From an uncultured Oscillospiraceae bacterium (GTDB taxonomy: Bacteria > Bacillota > Clostridia > Oscillospirales > Ruminococcaceae), in assembly GCA_949743955.1 (NCBI GenBank), contig CATJVQ010000030.1, positions 1 to 63,386 on the forward strand: 63,386 bases of DNA, in the 5' to 3' direction. The notes under the pieces were generated by a model, which saw only the letters and a program-made list of their open reading frames with translations, did not search any database and was not told the origin of the DNA. Below, piece after piece: positions 32,287-40,553 of the stretch (position 1 is the first letter of the stretch; each line of letters starts with the position of its first letter). The position numbers and the translations under genes were made by a program.

Positions 32287-33648
32287 ATGAATACCCAATT
32301 TGAGTGGCAGGAAGCGTATAATATCGGAATCGATATTATTGATAAAGAGCACCAGCGGCTTTTTAAGATTATCAACAAACTTTTCACGCTGAAAGAGGAA
32401 GAAAAGAGCAACCGGCGGATTTGCCAAGAGGGGATCAAATATTTCAAGGGGCATACGCTCAAGCATTTTGAGGACGAAGAGGCCTACATGATATCGATAC
32501 ACTATGAGGGCCTTGAGGAGCACAGGCGCTTACATGAGGGGTTCCGGGATCATACGCTGCCGGTGCTCGAACAGGAGCTGAACCGGACAGACTACCCGGA
32601 GGAGGCGGTCGACCATTTCCTGGGTGTCTGCGCCGGATGGCTCATCGGCCATACCGTGACGGAGGATCTCTCCATCACGGGGAAGCATGTCCGCAAGTGG
32701 GAAGGCCTTCTGCCGGGCGAGGAGACAGAGGCGATAAAGAAGGTCATTGTCCAGCTTGTGTTCGATATGTTCCATCTTGAGTCGCAGATGATCAGCAGCG
32801 CCTATAACGGGGAGAAGTTCGGAAAAGGGGTATACTACCGCCTAGTTTACGCAGGGAAAAAGGGAGAGCGGAAACAGGAAATCATCATGGTGTTTGAGGA
32901 AAAGCTGCTGATTAACACCGTTGGAAAGATTATGGGCTTCCAGTCGAATAAGCTGGACACCATGCTGATCCACGCAGCCAGATACACAGCGCGGCACTTC
33001 GTGGGGCGGATTATGGAGAGCTTCTCGGGCGGCGAGACATATGAATTCCAGGAGGAGAACCTCCTGACATATACGCAGTTTCAGGAGATACTGGAGAAAG
33101 AGAAGTTACAGATAAGCCTCCTCTTCAACACCGGCGGCGCGGGATACTTCGCTTACTGCGTCATCGCGCCGCACCTGCTTGAAGATGGCGTGGGTACGCC
33201 TATCGAGAATGAGAACGCCATGGATGAGGTGGATAAGTATCTTGCCAGCCGGAAGGAGCAGGAGATAGAGGATACAAAGCTCAAGGTGCTGATCGTGGAT
33301 GATTCCATGGTCGTCCGGCAGGGCATGAAGGAGCTGTTAAACAAGGACTATGAGGTCGCGGCGGCGGAGTCCGGCGTAAGTGCCATTCGAGCGATTACCC
33401 TCAACCGGCCGGATCTGATCCTGCTCGATTACGAGATGCCGATCTGCGACGGACGGCAGACTCTGGAGATGATCCGTTCCGAGAAAGCGTTTGAGGATAT
33501 CCCGGTGATCTTCTTAACCAGCCGCAGGGATCCGGAGAGCATGATCAAGGTGATGCCTCTGCGTCCGGCCGGGTACATGTTCAAGCAGCTCAAGCCCGCG
33601 GAAATCAAGAAAGCGGTTGACGCTTTCTTCGAGAAGAAAAAGGACTGA
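32287..33648 (+). CDS. Hemerythrin / CheX-like / response-regulator fusion
   Basis: Three-part cytoplasmic protein, 453 residues. Residues about 1-140 are a bacteriohemerythrin with the di-iron ligand pattern: HxxxE region DKEHQRLF, HTLKHFEDEE, LEEHRRLHEG and HTVTED. The middle (about 150-325) is like CheX/CheC-type phosphatase domains, as judged by the similar protein at 48319. The C-terminus (about 335-450) is a receiver domain with the phosphorylation Asp in LILLDYEMP and a conserved Lys in FKQLKP. No DNA-binding or output domain follows. The start is ATG 32287 at the best spacing from GGAG; ATG 32281 is also possible. It probably links oxygen or redox state to a signalling chain. Confidence 0.82.
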   Translation: MNTQFEWQEAYNIGIDIIDKEHQRLFKIINKLFTLKEEEKSNRRICQEGIKYFKGHTLKHFEDEEAYMISIHYEGLEEHRRLHEGFRDHTLPVLEQELNRTDYPEEAVDHFLGVCAGWLIGHTVTEDLSITGKHVRKWEGLLPGEETEAIKKVIVQLVFDMFHLESQMISSAYNGEKFGKGVYYRLVYAGKKGERKQEIIMVFEEKLLINTVGKIMGFQSNKLDTMLIHAARYTARHFVGRIMESFSGGETYEFQEENLLTYTQFQEILEKEKLQISLLFNTGGAGYFAYCVIAPHLLEDGVGTPIENENAMDEVDKYLASRKEQEIEDTKLKVLIVDDSMVVRQGMKELLNKDYEVAAAESGVSAIRAITLNRPDLILLDYEMPICDGRQTLEMIRSEKAFEDIPVIFLTSRRDPESMIKVMPLRPAGYMFKQLKPAEIKKAVDAFFEKKKD

Positions 33649-33826
33649 GGCTGTGATACAGCGGAAAAAATAAACTTTTCTGTGGATAGCGCAGAAGGGT
33701 TTATTTTGAAAGTGGGGATCTATCGCTATTTTTAACAAGATGGGCGGTGAAAAACACCATAAAAGGTGATAAGCGCGAATTTTCTGCGGTGATAAATGGC
33801 GGCAGAACAAGCCGGGGCAATTTCTC

Positions 33827-33863
33827 AACCAGCGGTTGAATCGCCTGTATTCAACCGCTGGTT
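33827..33863. terminator. Perfect 15-bp inverted repeat between two genes
   Basis: AACCAGCGGTTGAAT (33827-33841), loop CGCCTGT, and its exact complement (33849-33863). It has no T run, so terminator activity is doubtful; it lies 58 bp before the XRE gene and could equally be an operator. Confidence 0.5.
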
Positions 33864-33921
33864 CGTGTAAAAATAGAATCATTCAGTATATCATCTGAGG
33901 CAGTAAGGAGAAGTGTAGCCT

Positions 33922-34782
33922 ATGATGGATCAGACAGGGATCGGAAAGTTCATTTCCAAATGCCGGAAAGAGAAAAAGCTGACACAGGCCCAGCTGGCGG
34001 AAAAACTGCATATTACAGACAGAGCCGTATCCAAATGGGAGACGGGAAAAAGTATGCCTGATTTTTCCATCATGCCGGATCTCTGTGAAGTACTGGGGAT
34101 CACGGTAAACGAGCTGCTCAAAGGGGAAAAGGGTGACCGGGAGAGCGATGAAGATCCAGTTGTCTTAGCGGAAAACGGCCGGACAAAAAGCGGGATCATT
34201 TCTATCCTTTTTTCGGCTGTGCTTTTGATCGGTGCGATGGTCTGCCTGATTTGCAATATAGCGGTTTCCGGTCGGTTAACATGGTCGCTGATTCCGGTCA
34301 GTTCGGCCGCTTTAGTCTGGATTATCGTTTTTCCAGGCCTCCGGTTGGGAAAACGAGGGTGGATTGCCAGCCTGCTGTCTTTAAGTGTTTTTATCCTTCC
34401 CTATCTGTTCCTGCTAAGCCGCTTAATCAAAGTGGGAGCTGTCTTTAAAATCGGCGCGGTGATGGCGGTGCCTTCAATCATATTCTTATGGATAATCGCC
34501 GCTGTTTTTAAACGCAGCGGGAAAGCGGGAAGGCAATCCGCTTGGGGGATAACTGCTCTGCTCTCCATCCCCTTTCTTTTTATCCTCAATATGCTGCTGT
34601 CCGGAATAATGGCGGAGCCTATCGTGGATGTGTGGGATCTGCTGTCTGTTTTTATCCTGCTTATCCTTGGGTTTGCCTTTCTCTTTTGCGATTATACCAG
34701 GAAAAAGGGGTTCGTGAAAAAAGACGAACCCCTCTCTGCACGGACAGAGCTTCCGGCCGAAAACAAAAGGATGGGGGAATAA
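33922..34782 (+). CDS. XRE-family regulator with membrane domain
   Basis: DNA-binding protein anchored in the membrane, 286 residues. Helix-turn-helix of XRE type at about 8-65 (KLTQAQLAEKLHITDRAVSKWETGKSMPD) is followed by about six hydrophobic segments from about 90 to 275. This architecture is common in clostridia, where the membrane part may respond to cell-envelope conditions. The start has AAGGAG upstream. The next gene starts five bases after its stop, suggesting one transcript. Confidence 0.85.
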   Translation: MMDQTGIGKFISKCRKEKKLTQAQLAEKLHITDRAVSKWETGKSMPDFSIMPDLCEVLGITVNELLKGEKGDRESDEDPVVLAENGRTKSGIISILFSAVLLIGAMVCLICNIAVSGRLTWSLIPVSSAALVWIIVFPGLRLGKRGWIASLLSLSVFILPYLFLLSRLIKVGAVFKIGAVMAVPSIIFLWIIAAVFKRSGKAGRQSAWGITALLSIPFLFILNMLLSGIMAEPIVDVWDLLSVFILLILGFAFLFCDYTRKKGFVKKDEPLSARTELPAENKRMGE

Positions 34783-34786
34783 CGCA

Positions 34787-35284
34787 TTGGCAAAGCTGAT
34801 AATCCTCAGAGGCAATTCCGGAAGCGGAAAGACGTCCGCGGCCAAGGCGCTTCAGCGGCGGTTCGGCCGCGGTACGCTGCTCATTTCGCAGGATACCGTC
34901 CGGCGGGAGATGCTGTGGGCGGCGGACGGCGCCGGGACAAAGGCGCTGCCGCTGCTGATCCACCTGCTGGAATACGGCAGGAAAAACTGTGATGTGACCA
35001 TCCTTGAGGGAATCTTGGATTCCGAATGCTACCGGGATCTGTTTGAGGCGGCCGTGCAGGAATATGGGGAGAACGTCTTCGCCTTTTATTACGATATCCC
35101 GTTTGATGAAACGCTGCTCCGGCACCGGACAAAGCCGAACCGGGGCGAGTTCGGCGAGGCGGAGATGCGCCGGTGGTGGAAGGAAAAGGACTATGCCGGC
35201 GTTATCCCCGAGAGGACGATAGAGCGGGGAATGAGTCTGTCCGACACGGTGGAGATGATTTTTTGCATGGTCTCCGGCACATGA
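34787..35284 (+). CDS. Small P-loop kinase of the zeta-toxin/uridine-kinase-like type
   Basis: ATP-binding protein, 165 residues, start TTG at 34787, five bases after the XRE gene. Walker A GNSGSGKTSAAKAL is at residues 9-22; a later RxxxR-like segment LLRHRTKPNR fits a lid region. Proteins of this size and pattern are often annotated as nucleoside or zeta-toxin-like kinases. No antitoxin is seen beside it, so a toxin role is unlikely. Confidence 0.72.
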   Translation: MAKLIILRGNSGSGKTSAAKALQRRFGRGTLLISQDTVRREMLWAADGAGTKALPLLIHLLEYGRKNCDVTILEGILDSECYRDLFEAAVQEYGENVFAFYYDIPFDETLLRHRTKPNRGEFGEAEMRRWWKEKDYAGVIPERTIERGMSLSDTVEMIFCMVSGT

Positions 35285-35346
35285 TGGGCGGCGGTTGACG
35301 GCCGCGGCTCAAAAGTATACAATAGGGGAAGAGGGAGGCGGGTCCT

Positions 35347-35950
35347 TTGGATATGGAGAAAAGACGGCAGCGGTACTTGGAACTCATCCGCGGATACCGC
35401 CTGATTGATAACACGTTTATGTCCGTTGTTTTCGCGGACAAGGAATGTACCCGGCTTCTGCTCCGCTGCATTCTCGAACGCGATGATTTGGGAATTTTGC
35501 CCATTCGGACACAGGAGGAGCTCCGAAACTTATGGGGCCGTTCCGTCCGGCTCGATATTTTGGCAACGGATGTCCATGGTTCGCTCTATAACATTGAGGC
35601 ACAGCAGATTAAATGAAGCGCATATTATTTATGTGAATGGCGAATACCGTGAAAACGATCCGCTGGGAAGCCTGATGCACGACTTTTTTGTACGTCTCCA
35701 AAGGAAATGAAAAATCCTGTTTTTGCGAAGAAGGTACGGTACTATAAAGTGGAGCCGGAAGGAGTGGACTGCATGTGCGAGATTTCTGAAAAAAATTCGC
35801 AGGGAGGGCCGGAAAGAGGGACATATCGAGGGAAAGGCGCAGATGATTCAAAGGGCAATGAAACAAACCGGCTTTTCTTTTTCTGAGACATGCGAGATGT
35901 TTGCTCTGACAGAGGAGGAGCGTTCTCAGATAGAAAAATTCCTTTCATAA
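35347..35950 (+). pseudogene. Decayed PD-(D/E)XK transposase-family gene
   Basis: The N-terminal 89 codons (from TTG 35347) read like the Rpn/PD-(D/E)XK transposase family, with RLDILATDVHGSLYNIEAQ at the active-site region. After that the frame ends, and family-like pieces continue in other frames: AHIIYVNGEYRENDPLGSLMHDF (frame of 35405), VRYYKVEPEGVDCMCE (frame near 35708) and an EGRKEGHIEGKAQ tail (frame of 35723). The centre of the usual protein is missing. At least two frame changes and an internal deletion make it a pseudogene. Confidence 0.8.
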
Positions 35951-35973
35951 CGCGGCGAATGGGTGCACTTTCC

Positions 35974-36002
35974 TTGACAACGTTTGTCAATCGTCGTAAA
36001 AT
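35974..36002 (+). promoter_or_regulatory. glyS promoter
   Basis: TTGACA (35974-35979), 17-bp spacer, TAAAAT (35997-36002), about 33 bp before the glyS start. The leader is too short for a T-box. Confidence 0.75.
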
Positions 36003-36034
36003 GATACGGTAACGAAACAATCGGAGGTCATTTC

Positions 36035-37414
36035 ATGTTATCGAATAAGGAAAAGACGATGGACAAAATCGTCGCTCTGTGCAAGAACCGCGGGTTCATC
36101 TATCCAGGCAGCGATATTTACGGGGGGCTCTCCAATACCTGGGACTACGGCCCGCTCGGCGTCGAGTTTAAAAACAACGTGAAAAAGGCGTGGTGGAAAA
36201 AGTTTATCCAGTGTTCGCCTTATAACGTGGGGCTCGACTGCGCTATCCTTATGAACCCGCAGACCTGGGTGGCCTCCGGTCACGTGGGCGGCTTTTCGGA
36301 TCCGCTCATGGACTGCAAGGACTGCAAGACACGCCACCGCGCCGACCAGCTCATCGAAACGCAGGCGGGTGTCTCTCCCAACGGCTGGACCGACAGCCAG
36401 ATGCTTGACTTCATCCGCGAAAAGGACATCCGCTGCCCCTCCTGCGGCGGGAAGAATTTTACGGACATCCGTAAATTCAACCTCATGTTCAAGACCTTCC
36501 AGGGCGTAACGGAGGACGCTAAGAACGAAATCTACCTGCGCCCCGAGACAGCGCAGGGCATCTTTGTCAATTTCATGAACGTCCAGCGCACCGCCCGCAA
36601 GAAGCTCCCCTTCGGCATCGGGCAGATAGGCAAGTCGTTCCGCAACGAAATCACTCCCGGCAACTTTACGTTCCGTACACGTGAGTTCGAGCAGATGGAG
36701 CTGGAGTTCTTCTGCAAGCCCGGCACGGATCTCGAATGGTTCGCCTACTGGAAGGATTACTGCCACAAGTGGATTCTCTCCCTCGGAATGCGCGACGAGG
36801 ATCTGCGCCTGCGCGATCATGAGCCGGAGGAGCTGTCCTTCTACTCCAAGGCCACGACAGACATCGAGTTCCTGTTCCCCTTCGGCTGGGGGGAGCTCTG
36901 GGGCATCGCCGACCGGACGGATTACGACCTCGGGCGCCATCAGGAGGTTAGCGGCAAGAGTATGGAGTACTTCGACCAGGAATCCGGAGAGAAGTACATT
37001 CCGTATGTCATCGAGCCGTCGCTCGGGGCGGACCGGATGGCCCTCGCGTTCCTGTGCGAGGCGTACGACGAGGAGGTCGTGGGCGAAAACGACACGCGTG
37101 TCGTGATGCACTTCCATCCCGCGCTCGCGCCCATCAAGGCGTGCGTGCTGCCGCTGTCGAAGAAGCTCTCCGCTCCAGCGCAGGAGCTGCACGCCGCCCT
37201 CGCCGAACACTTCATGGCGGATTACGACGATGCGGGCTCCATCGGCAAGCGCTACCGCCGCCAGGACGAGATCGGCACGCCGTGGTGCATTACCTACGAT
37301 TTCGACACCGAGACGGATCACTGCGTCACCGTGCGCGACCGCGACACGATGCAGCAGGAGCGTATCGCCATCGACACGCTGATCCCCTACCTCGAGGAAA
37401 AGATGAAGTTTTAA
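36035..37414 (+). CDS. glyS: Glycyl-tRNA synthetase, class II single-chain type
   Basis: Charges tRNA-Gly. The 459-residue length matches the homodimeric bacterial/archaeal type rather than the two-subunit enzyme. Class II motifs are visible: [20 protein letters not shown] near the start, motif 2 [12 protein letters not shown] and motif 3 [14 protein letters not shown], with a short C-terminal anticodon domain. Zinc-ribbon-like cysteines occur in [11 protein letters not shown] and CPSCGGK. It is transcribed from its own promoter and ends at a strong terminator. Confidence 0.96.
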   Translation: MLSNKEKTMDKIVALCKNRGFIYPGSDIYGGLSNTWDYGPLGVEFKNNVKKAWWKKFIQCSPYNVGLDCAILMNPQTWVASGHVGGFSDPLMDCKDCKTRHRADQLIETQAGVSPNGWTDSQMLDFIREKDIRCPSCGGKNFTDIRKFNLMFKTFQGVTEDAKNEIYLRPETAQGIFVNFMNVQRTARKKLPFGIGQIGKSFRNEITPGNFTFRTREFEQMELEFFCKPGTDLEWFAYWKDYCHKWILSLGMRDEDLRLRDHEPEELSFYSKATTDIEFLFPFGWGELWGIADRTDYDLGRHQEVSGKSMEYFDQESGEKYIPYVIEPSLGADRMALAFLCEAYDEEVVGENDTRVVMHFHPALAPIKACVLPLSKKLSAPAQELHAALAEHFMADYDDAGSIGKRYRRQDEIGTPWCITYDFDTETDHCVTVRDRDTMQQERIAIDTLIPYLEEKMKF

Positions 37415-37429
37415 CCTGAGGCTCAAACA

Positions 37430-37457
37430 GGGACCGCCGCATTTGCGGCGGTCCCTT
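37430..37457 (+). terminator. glyS terminator
   Basis: GGGACCGCCGC (37430-37440) pairs with GCGGCGGTCCC (37445-37455) with loop ATTT, followed by TT. It sits between glyS and the TatD gene, so the latter may have a separate promoter. Confidence 0.75.
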
Positions 37458-37496
37458 CCGGTTCAGAAAAAAATTTTATAGAAGGACGGTCCCTGT

Positions 37497-38297
37497 ATGT
37501 ACGGTATTTTTGATTCCCATGCGCACTACGACGACAAACCCTTCGCTCCGGATCGGGACGAGCTGCTCTCGAGTGTCCTGCCGAAGGCGGGGATTATCGG
37601 GGTGGTCAACATTGGCAACGATACGCCCTCCATCGCCTCCTCCTACGAACTGGCGCAGCGGTATGACTACATCTACTGCGCCGCGGGACATCACCCGCAT
37701 TCTGCGAAGGACGTGGGGGAAAAGGAGCTTCTGGAGCTGCGGGACTACCTCACGCGCCCGAAGGTGGTGGCGCTCGGGGAGATCGGGCTCGATTACCACT
37801 ATGACTTCTCCCCGCGCGATGTCCAGCAGCGGGTCTTCCGCGAGCAGCTTGCCATCGCGAAGGAGATGGACAAACCTGTCGTCATCCACTCGCGCGAGGC
37901 GACGGCGGACACAATGGCGCTCTTACGGGAATTTCAGCCGAGGGGGATTGTCCACTGCTTCTCCGGATCGGCCGAGACAGCGCGTGAAATCCTCTCCCTT
38001 GGGATGTATATCGGCTTCACCGGCGTCGTGACGTTTAAAAACGCGCGGAAGACGCTCGAAGCCGCGGCGGCCGTGCCGCTCGAGAGGCTGCTTATCGAAA
38101 CAGACTGCCCCTATATGGCTCCTGTTCCGATGCGCGGAAAGCGGTGTGATTCGACCATGCTGCCCTATACCCTGCGCACACTCGCGGCGGTTAAGGGTGT
38201 GGACGAGGAGATGCTCGCCGCCGCCACGGCCGCGAACGCGTACACGGTCTACGGCATTATTCCCCCAGCTCGGTCGACGGGATGTACTGCTCAATAA
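37497..38297 (+). CDS. tatD: TatD-family metal-dependent DNase
   Basis: Hydrolase of the TatD/YcfH family (DNA exonuclease, D-aminoacyl-tRNA-related repair roles in other bacteria), 266 residues. Metal ligands appear as SHAHYDD (H8, H10), ALGEIGLDYHYD (Glu) and later VIHSREA, GIVHCFSGS and ETDCPYMAPVP. Length is normal. Its 3' end overlaps the convergent lipoprotein gene by about 41 bp, which is unusual but not impossible for convergent genes. Confidence 0.93.
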   Translation: MYGIFDSHAHYDDKPFAPDRDELLSSVLPKAGIIGVVNIGNDTPSIASSYELAQRYDYIYCAAGHHPHSAKDVGEKELLELRDYLTRPKVVALGEIGLDYHYDFSPRDVQQRVFREQLAIAKEMDKPVVIHSREATADTMALLREFQPRGIVHCFSGSAETAREILSLGMYIGFTGVVTFKNARKTLEAAAAVPLERLLIETDCPYMAPVPMRGKRCDSTMLPYTLRTLAAVKGVDEEMLAAATAANAYTVYGIIPPARSTGCTAQ

Positions 38298-38784
38298 TAC
38301 CCTCGGCCCTGTCCGAATCCTCAAGCATGAGCAGGATGAGATAGCTGCCGTACTGAAAGAGGCGGCTGTCCTGCGCTATCTGATTCGCGCCGAGGATGTC
38401 GTAATTCTCTGTCACGGCGATGCGGTTATAGCGCACCTGCTCGAGCTGGCCGCGGACACTGTCATAACTCTCCTCGTCCGGGCGCAGAATATAGACATCC
38501 GCCAGGCCGTAATGTCCGGACGAGTAGCGGCCGTAATATTCCTCGATTTCGCCCAGATCAAAGCCGAGCAGGTCCCGCATGATGGTATCGCTGAGCGGGA
38601 CAACCTCCGCCATGTCAATGGCGGAATAGATTTCGTCCACCGCCTTCTGCGGATCGTTTGTGATATACACATCGATCCCGGGGGCCATCACCTCCGAGAC
38701 CGGCTCCTCCTTCCGCCCGAAAACGCTGCATGAAGACAGCAGAACCGCCAGCGAGAGAAGCGCGCAAATCCATTTCAAATTCAA
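38257..38784 (-). CDS. DUF4358-like lipoprotein
   Basis: Secreted lipoprotein of 175 residues. The signal peptide MNLKWICALLSLAVLLSSC ends in a lipobox cysteine (C19). The mature part contains IDVYITNDPQKAVDEIYSAI, DLGEIEEYYGRYSSGHYGLAD and LIRVRL-free Tyr/Asp-rich sequence typical of a small family common in clostridia, usually annotated DUF4358; function unknown. It precedes, on the same strand, no close gene; the SGNH gene upstream (38815-39741) may be in the same operon with a 30-bp gap. Confidence 0.72.
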   Translation of the reverse strand: MNLKWICALLSLAVLLSSCSVFGRKEEPVSEVMAPGIDVYITNDPQKAVDEIYSAIDMAEVVPLSDTIMRDLLGFDLGEIEEYYGRYSSGHYGLADVYILRPDEESYDSVRGQLEQVRYNRIAVTENYDILGANQIAQDSRLFQYGSYLILLMLEDSDRAEGIIEQYIPSTELGE

Positions 38785-38814
38785 AAATCCCCATTTCTCT
38801 TTGTTTACGTTTCT

Positions 38815-39741
38815 TTATGCCTCCGAGCTCGATGTGCTGCTGTCCTCCTCATCCTTGTCTTTGTCCTTCTCCGCGTCCGATGAGCTGTCCTTGCCGGAGC
38901 TGGACAAATTGTCGTCCTTCGATGAACTGTTATCCTCCTCGGATGAACTGTCCTCCGCATCCGGCAGGGCGGGATGCTCCTCGATATAGAGTAGGATGTC
39001 CTCATAGGCGGCGGTGTTGATGTGCAGTCCATCGGGCTCGGCGTACTTCGCGTCGAGCGAATCGTCGCCGGGCGTGCGCAGCTTGTCGGCCGTGTTGAGG
39101 TAGTAGCAGCCGCGGTCGTTGCACAGCTCGGTCAGTTTCTTGTTGTAGCGGGCAATCTTATCGTTGCTCGAGTCGGGATGGTCCACCGCATACTTGGCGG
39201 TGACGGGATAGATGGACTGGACAACAACGGTGCTCTGCGGCGACGCAGCGTGCAGATCGTCGATAAGGCCGCGGTACTCCTCGAAGAATTCCTCCTCGGA
39301 GAGATACGAGATTCCATTGATGCCGAATGAGACGAGCAGCACCTTCGCTTTCAGCTTTGAGACAGCCTCTTTAATCGTCAGCGCCTCGGAAGCGCCCTCG
39401 ATCTGGAGAAAGGCCTTTGTGCGGGCGGTCTTGTGGTCGAGCCCTTCCTCGGCGAGCACCTGGCGGGAGGGGACGTAGCCGTACTGCGCGAGGCCGAGCG
39501 TACGGGAGTCGCCGATATAGAGGATGGAGTTCATATAGTCCTCCCCGGCCGCAGGGGAAGCACTCAGCGACACTTCGTTGCGGGGTGTCTTGGGGCGGTC
39601 GGGCGCCTTGTCCGCCTTCTCCTCCCCACAGGAGCGGAAAAGCAGTACCGGCACACAGACGGCGGTCAGCAGCAGAAGTCCCATGATAATGAAAAAACGT
39701 GGTTTAAAGCGATAGCGCCGGCGTCTTTTTCTTCTGGCCAT
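38815..39741 (-). CDS. SGNH/GDSL-hydrolase-like membrane-anchored protein
   Basis: Protein of 308 residues. The start is ATG 39741 with GGGGGAG upstream, not the frame start at 39801. A Arg/Lys-rich N-terminus (ARRKRRRRYRFK) and a membrane helix near 20-40 place the rest outside the cell. The GDSRT motif (residues about 75-79) and the C-terminal DGLHINTAAYEDI match the Ser and Asp/His of SGNH hydrolases, which remove acyl groups from cell-wall polymers or glycans. The last 45 residues are almost only Ser, Asp, Glu and Lys. Confidence 0.8.
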   Translation of the reverse strand: MARRKRRRRYRFKPRFFIIMGLLLLTAVCVPVLLFRSCGEEKADKAPDRPKTPRNEVSLSASPAAGEDYMNSILYIGDSRTLGLAQYGYVPSRQVLAEEGLDHKTARTKAFLQIEGASEALTIKEAVSKLKAKVLLVSFGINGISYLSEEEFFEEYRGLIDDLHAASPQSTVVVQSIYPVTAKYAVDHPDSSNDKIARYNKKLTELCNDRGCYYLNTADKLRTPGDDSLDAKYAEPDGLHINTAAYEDILLYIEEHPALPDAEDSSSEEDNSSSKDDNLSSSGKDSSSDAEKDKDKDEEDSSTSSSEA

Positions 39742-39772
39742 GGCCGTCTCCCCCTCAAGTAGCTCTTCTGTC

Positions 39773-39801
39773 AGTATAACACAAAGCGGCCCGCTCGCCA
39801 A
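39773..39801 (-). promoter_or_regulatory. Promoter of the SGNH gene
   Basis: On the minus strand: TTGGCG (39801-39796), 17-bp spacer, TATACT (39778-39773). It overlaps the opposite-facing tdk promoter, so the two genes are divergently controlled. Confidence 0.5.
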
Positions 39802-39823
39802 CCCCCGGATTTTGTGCTATGAT
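39795..39823 (+). promoter_or_regulatory. tdk promoter
   Basis: TCGCCA (39795-39800), 17-bp spacer, TATGAT (39818-39823) with TGC directly upstream of the -10. It shares its -35 area with the divergent SGNH promoter. Confidence 0.5.
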
Positions 39824-39851
39824 AGAGAGACACAGGGAAAGGGGTGCAGCC

Positions 39852-40409
39852 ATGCCAAAGCTCTATTTTAAATATGGTGCGATGGGTTCGTCGAAAACGG
39901 CCCAGGCGCTCATGGTCAAATTCAATTACGAGGAAAAAGGATACAATGCCGCGCTGATGAAGCCTGCCGTCGACAATCGCGACGGGGCCGACATTGTGCG
40001 TTCGCGTATCGGGCTGGAGGGGAAGGGAATCGTCATCGATCCGGAGATGGACATCTATGAATGGTTCCTCCAGAACCAGTACGATGTGCTCATCGTGGAC
40101 GAAGCGCAGTTTTTAAGCGTGGAGCAGATTGAACAGCTTAAGCGCATCGCCATCGAGTTCGTGCCCGTGCTCTGCTTTGGGCTCAAGACGGATTTCCGTA
40201 CGCTGATGTTCGAAGGGAGCAAACGCCTCTTTGAAATCGCCGACTCCCTGACGGAGATCAAATCCGTCTGCAAATGCGGGCACAAGGCTGAGGTCAACGC
40301 CCGCATCAAGGATGGAAAAATCGTGCGCGAGGGGGAGCAGATCATGATGGGCGGCACGGAGAGCTATATCGGCGTATGCTACCGCTGCTGGAAGGAAGGG
40401 CGCGTGTAA
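39852..40409 (+). CDS. tdk: Thymidine kinase
   Basis: Salvages thymidine by phosphorylation. The 185-residue type II enzyme has P-loop GAMGSSKTAQ at residues 9-18, the lid/Walker B region VDEAQFL near 78 and zinc cysteines CKCGHKAE and CYRCWKEGR at the C-terminus. ATG 39852 is chosen because GGAAAGGGG precedes it; an earlier in-frame ATG lacks a site. Confidence 0.95.
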   Translation: MPKLYFKYGAMGSSKTAQALMVKFNYEEKGYNAALMKPAVDNRDGADIVRSRIGLEGKGIVIDPEMDIYEWFLQNQYDVLIVDEAQFLSVEQIEQLKRIAIEFVPVLCFGLKTDFRTLMFEGSKRLFEIADSLTEIKSVCKCGHKAEVNARIKDGKIVREGEQIMMGGTESYIGVCYRCWKEGRV

Positions 40410-40462
40410 ATCCGAGCCCTGCGGCAATTTTTAAAAACATGGCCAATAAAAAGCGCCGTATC

Positions 40463-40491
40463 TTGCATCCGAAGGTATTTTTTGCTAAAAT
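40463..40491 (+). promoter_or_regulatory. Promoter of the CNNM-type gene
   Basis: TTGCAT (40463-40468), 17-bp spacer, TAAAAT (40486-40491), with TGC in front of the -10. About 60 bp before the gene at 40554. Confidence 0.65.
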
Positions 40492-40553
40492 ATAAAGAGG
40501 CTCAGGGCACGGATAACGGCTCTGTGTGGCCTGTATAAAAAATTTTAAGAAAC

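Noticed and set aside
34787-35284. Zeta-toxin/antitoxin module
   Set aside because: The P-loop kinase has zeta-like features, but no small antitoxin gene is adjacent; the upstream partner is a membrane XRE regulator of a different architecture.
36038-37426. A 462-codon minus-strand frame across glyS
   Set aside because: Exact antisense of glyS with no ribosome site or recognisable domain; a GC-driven shadow.
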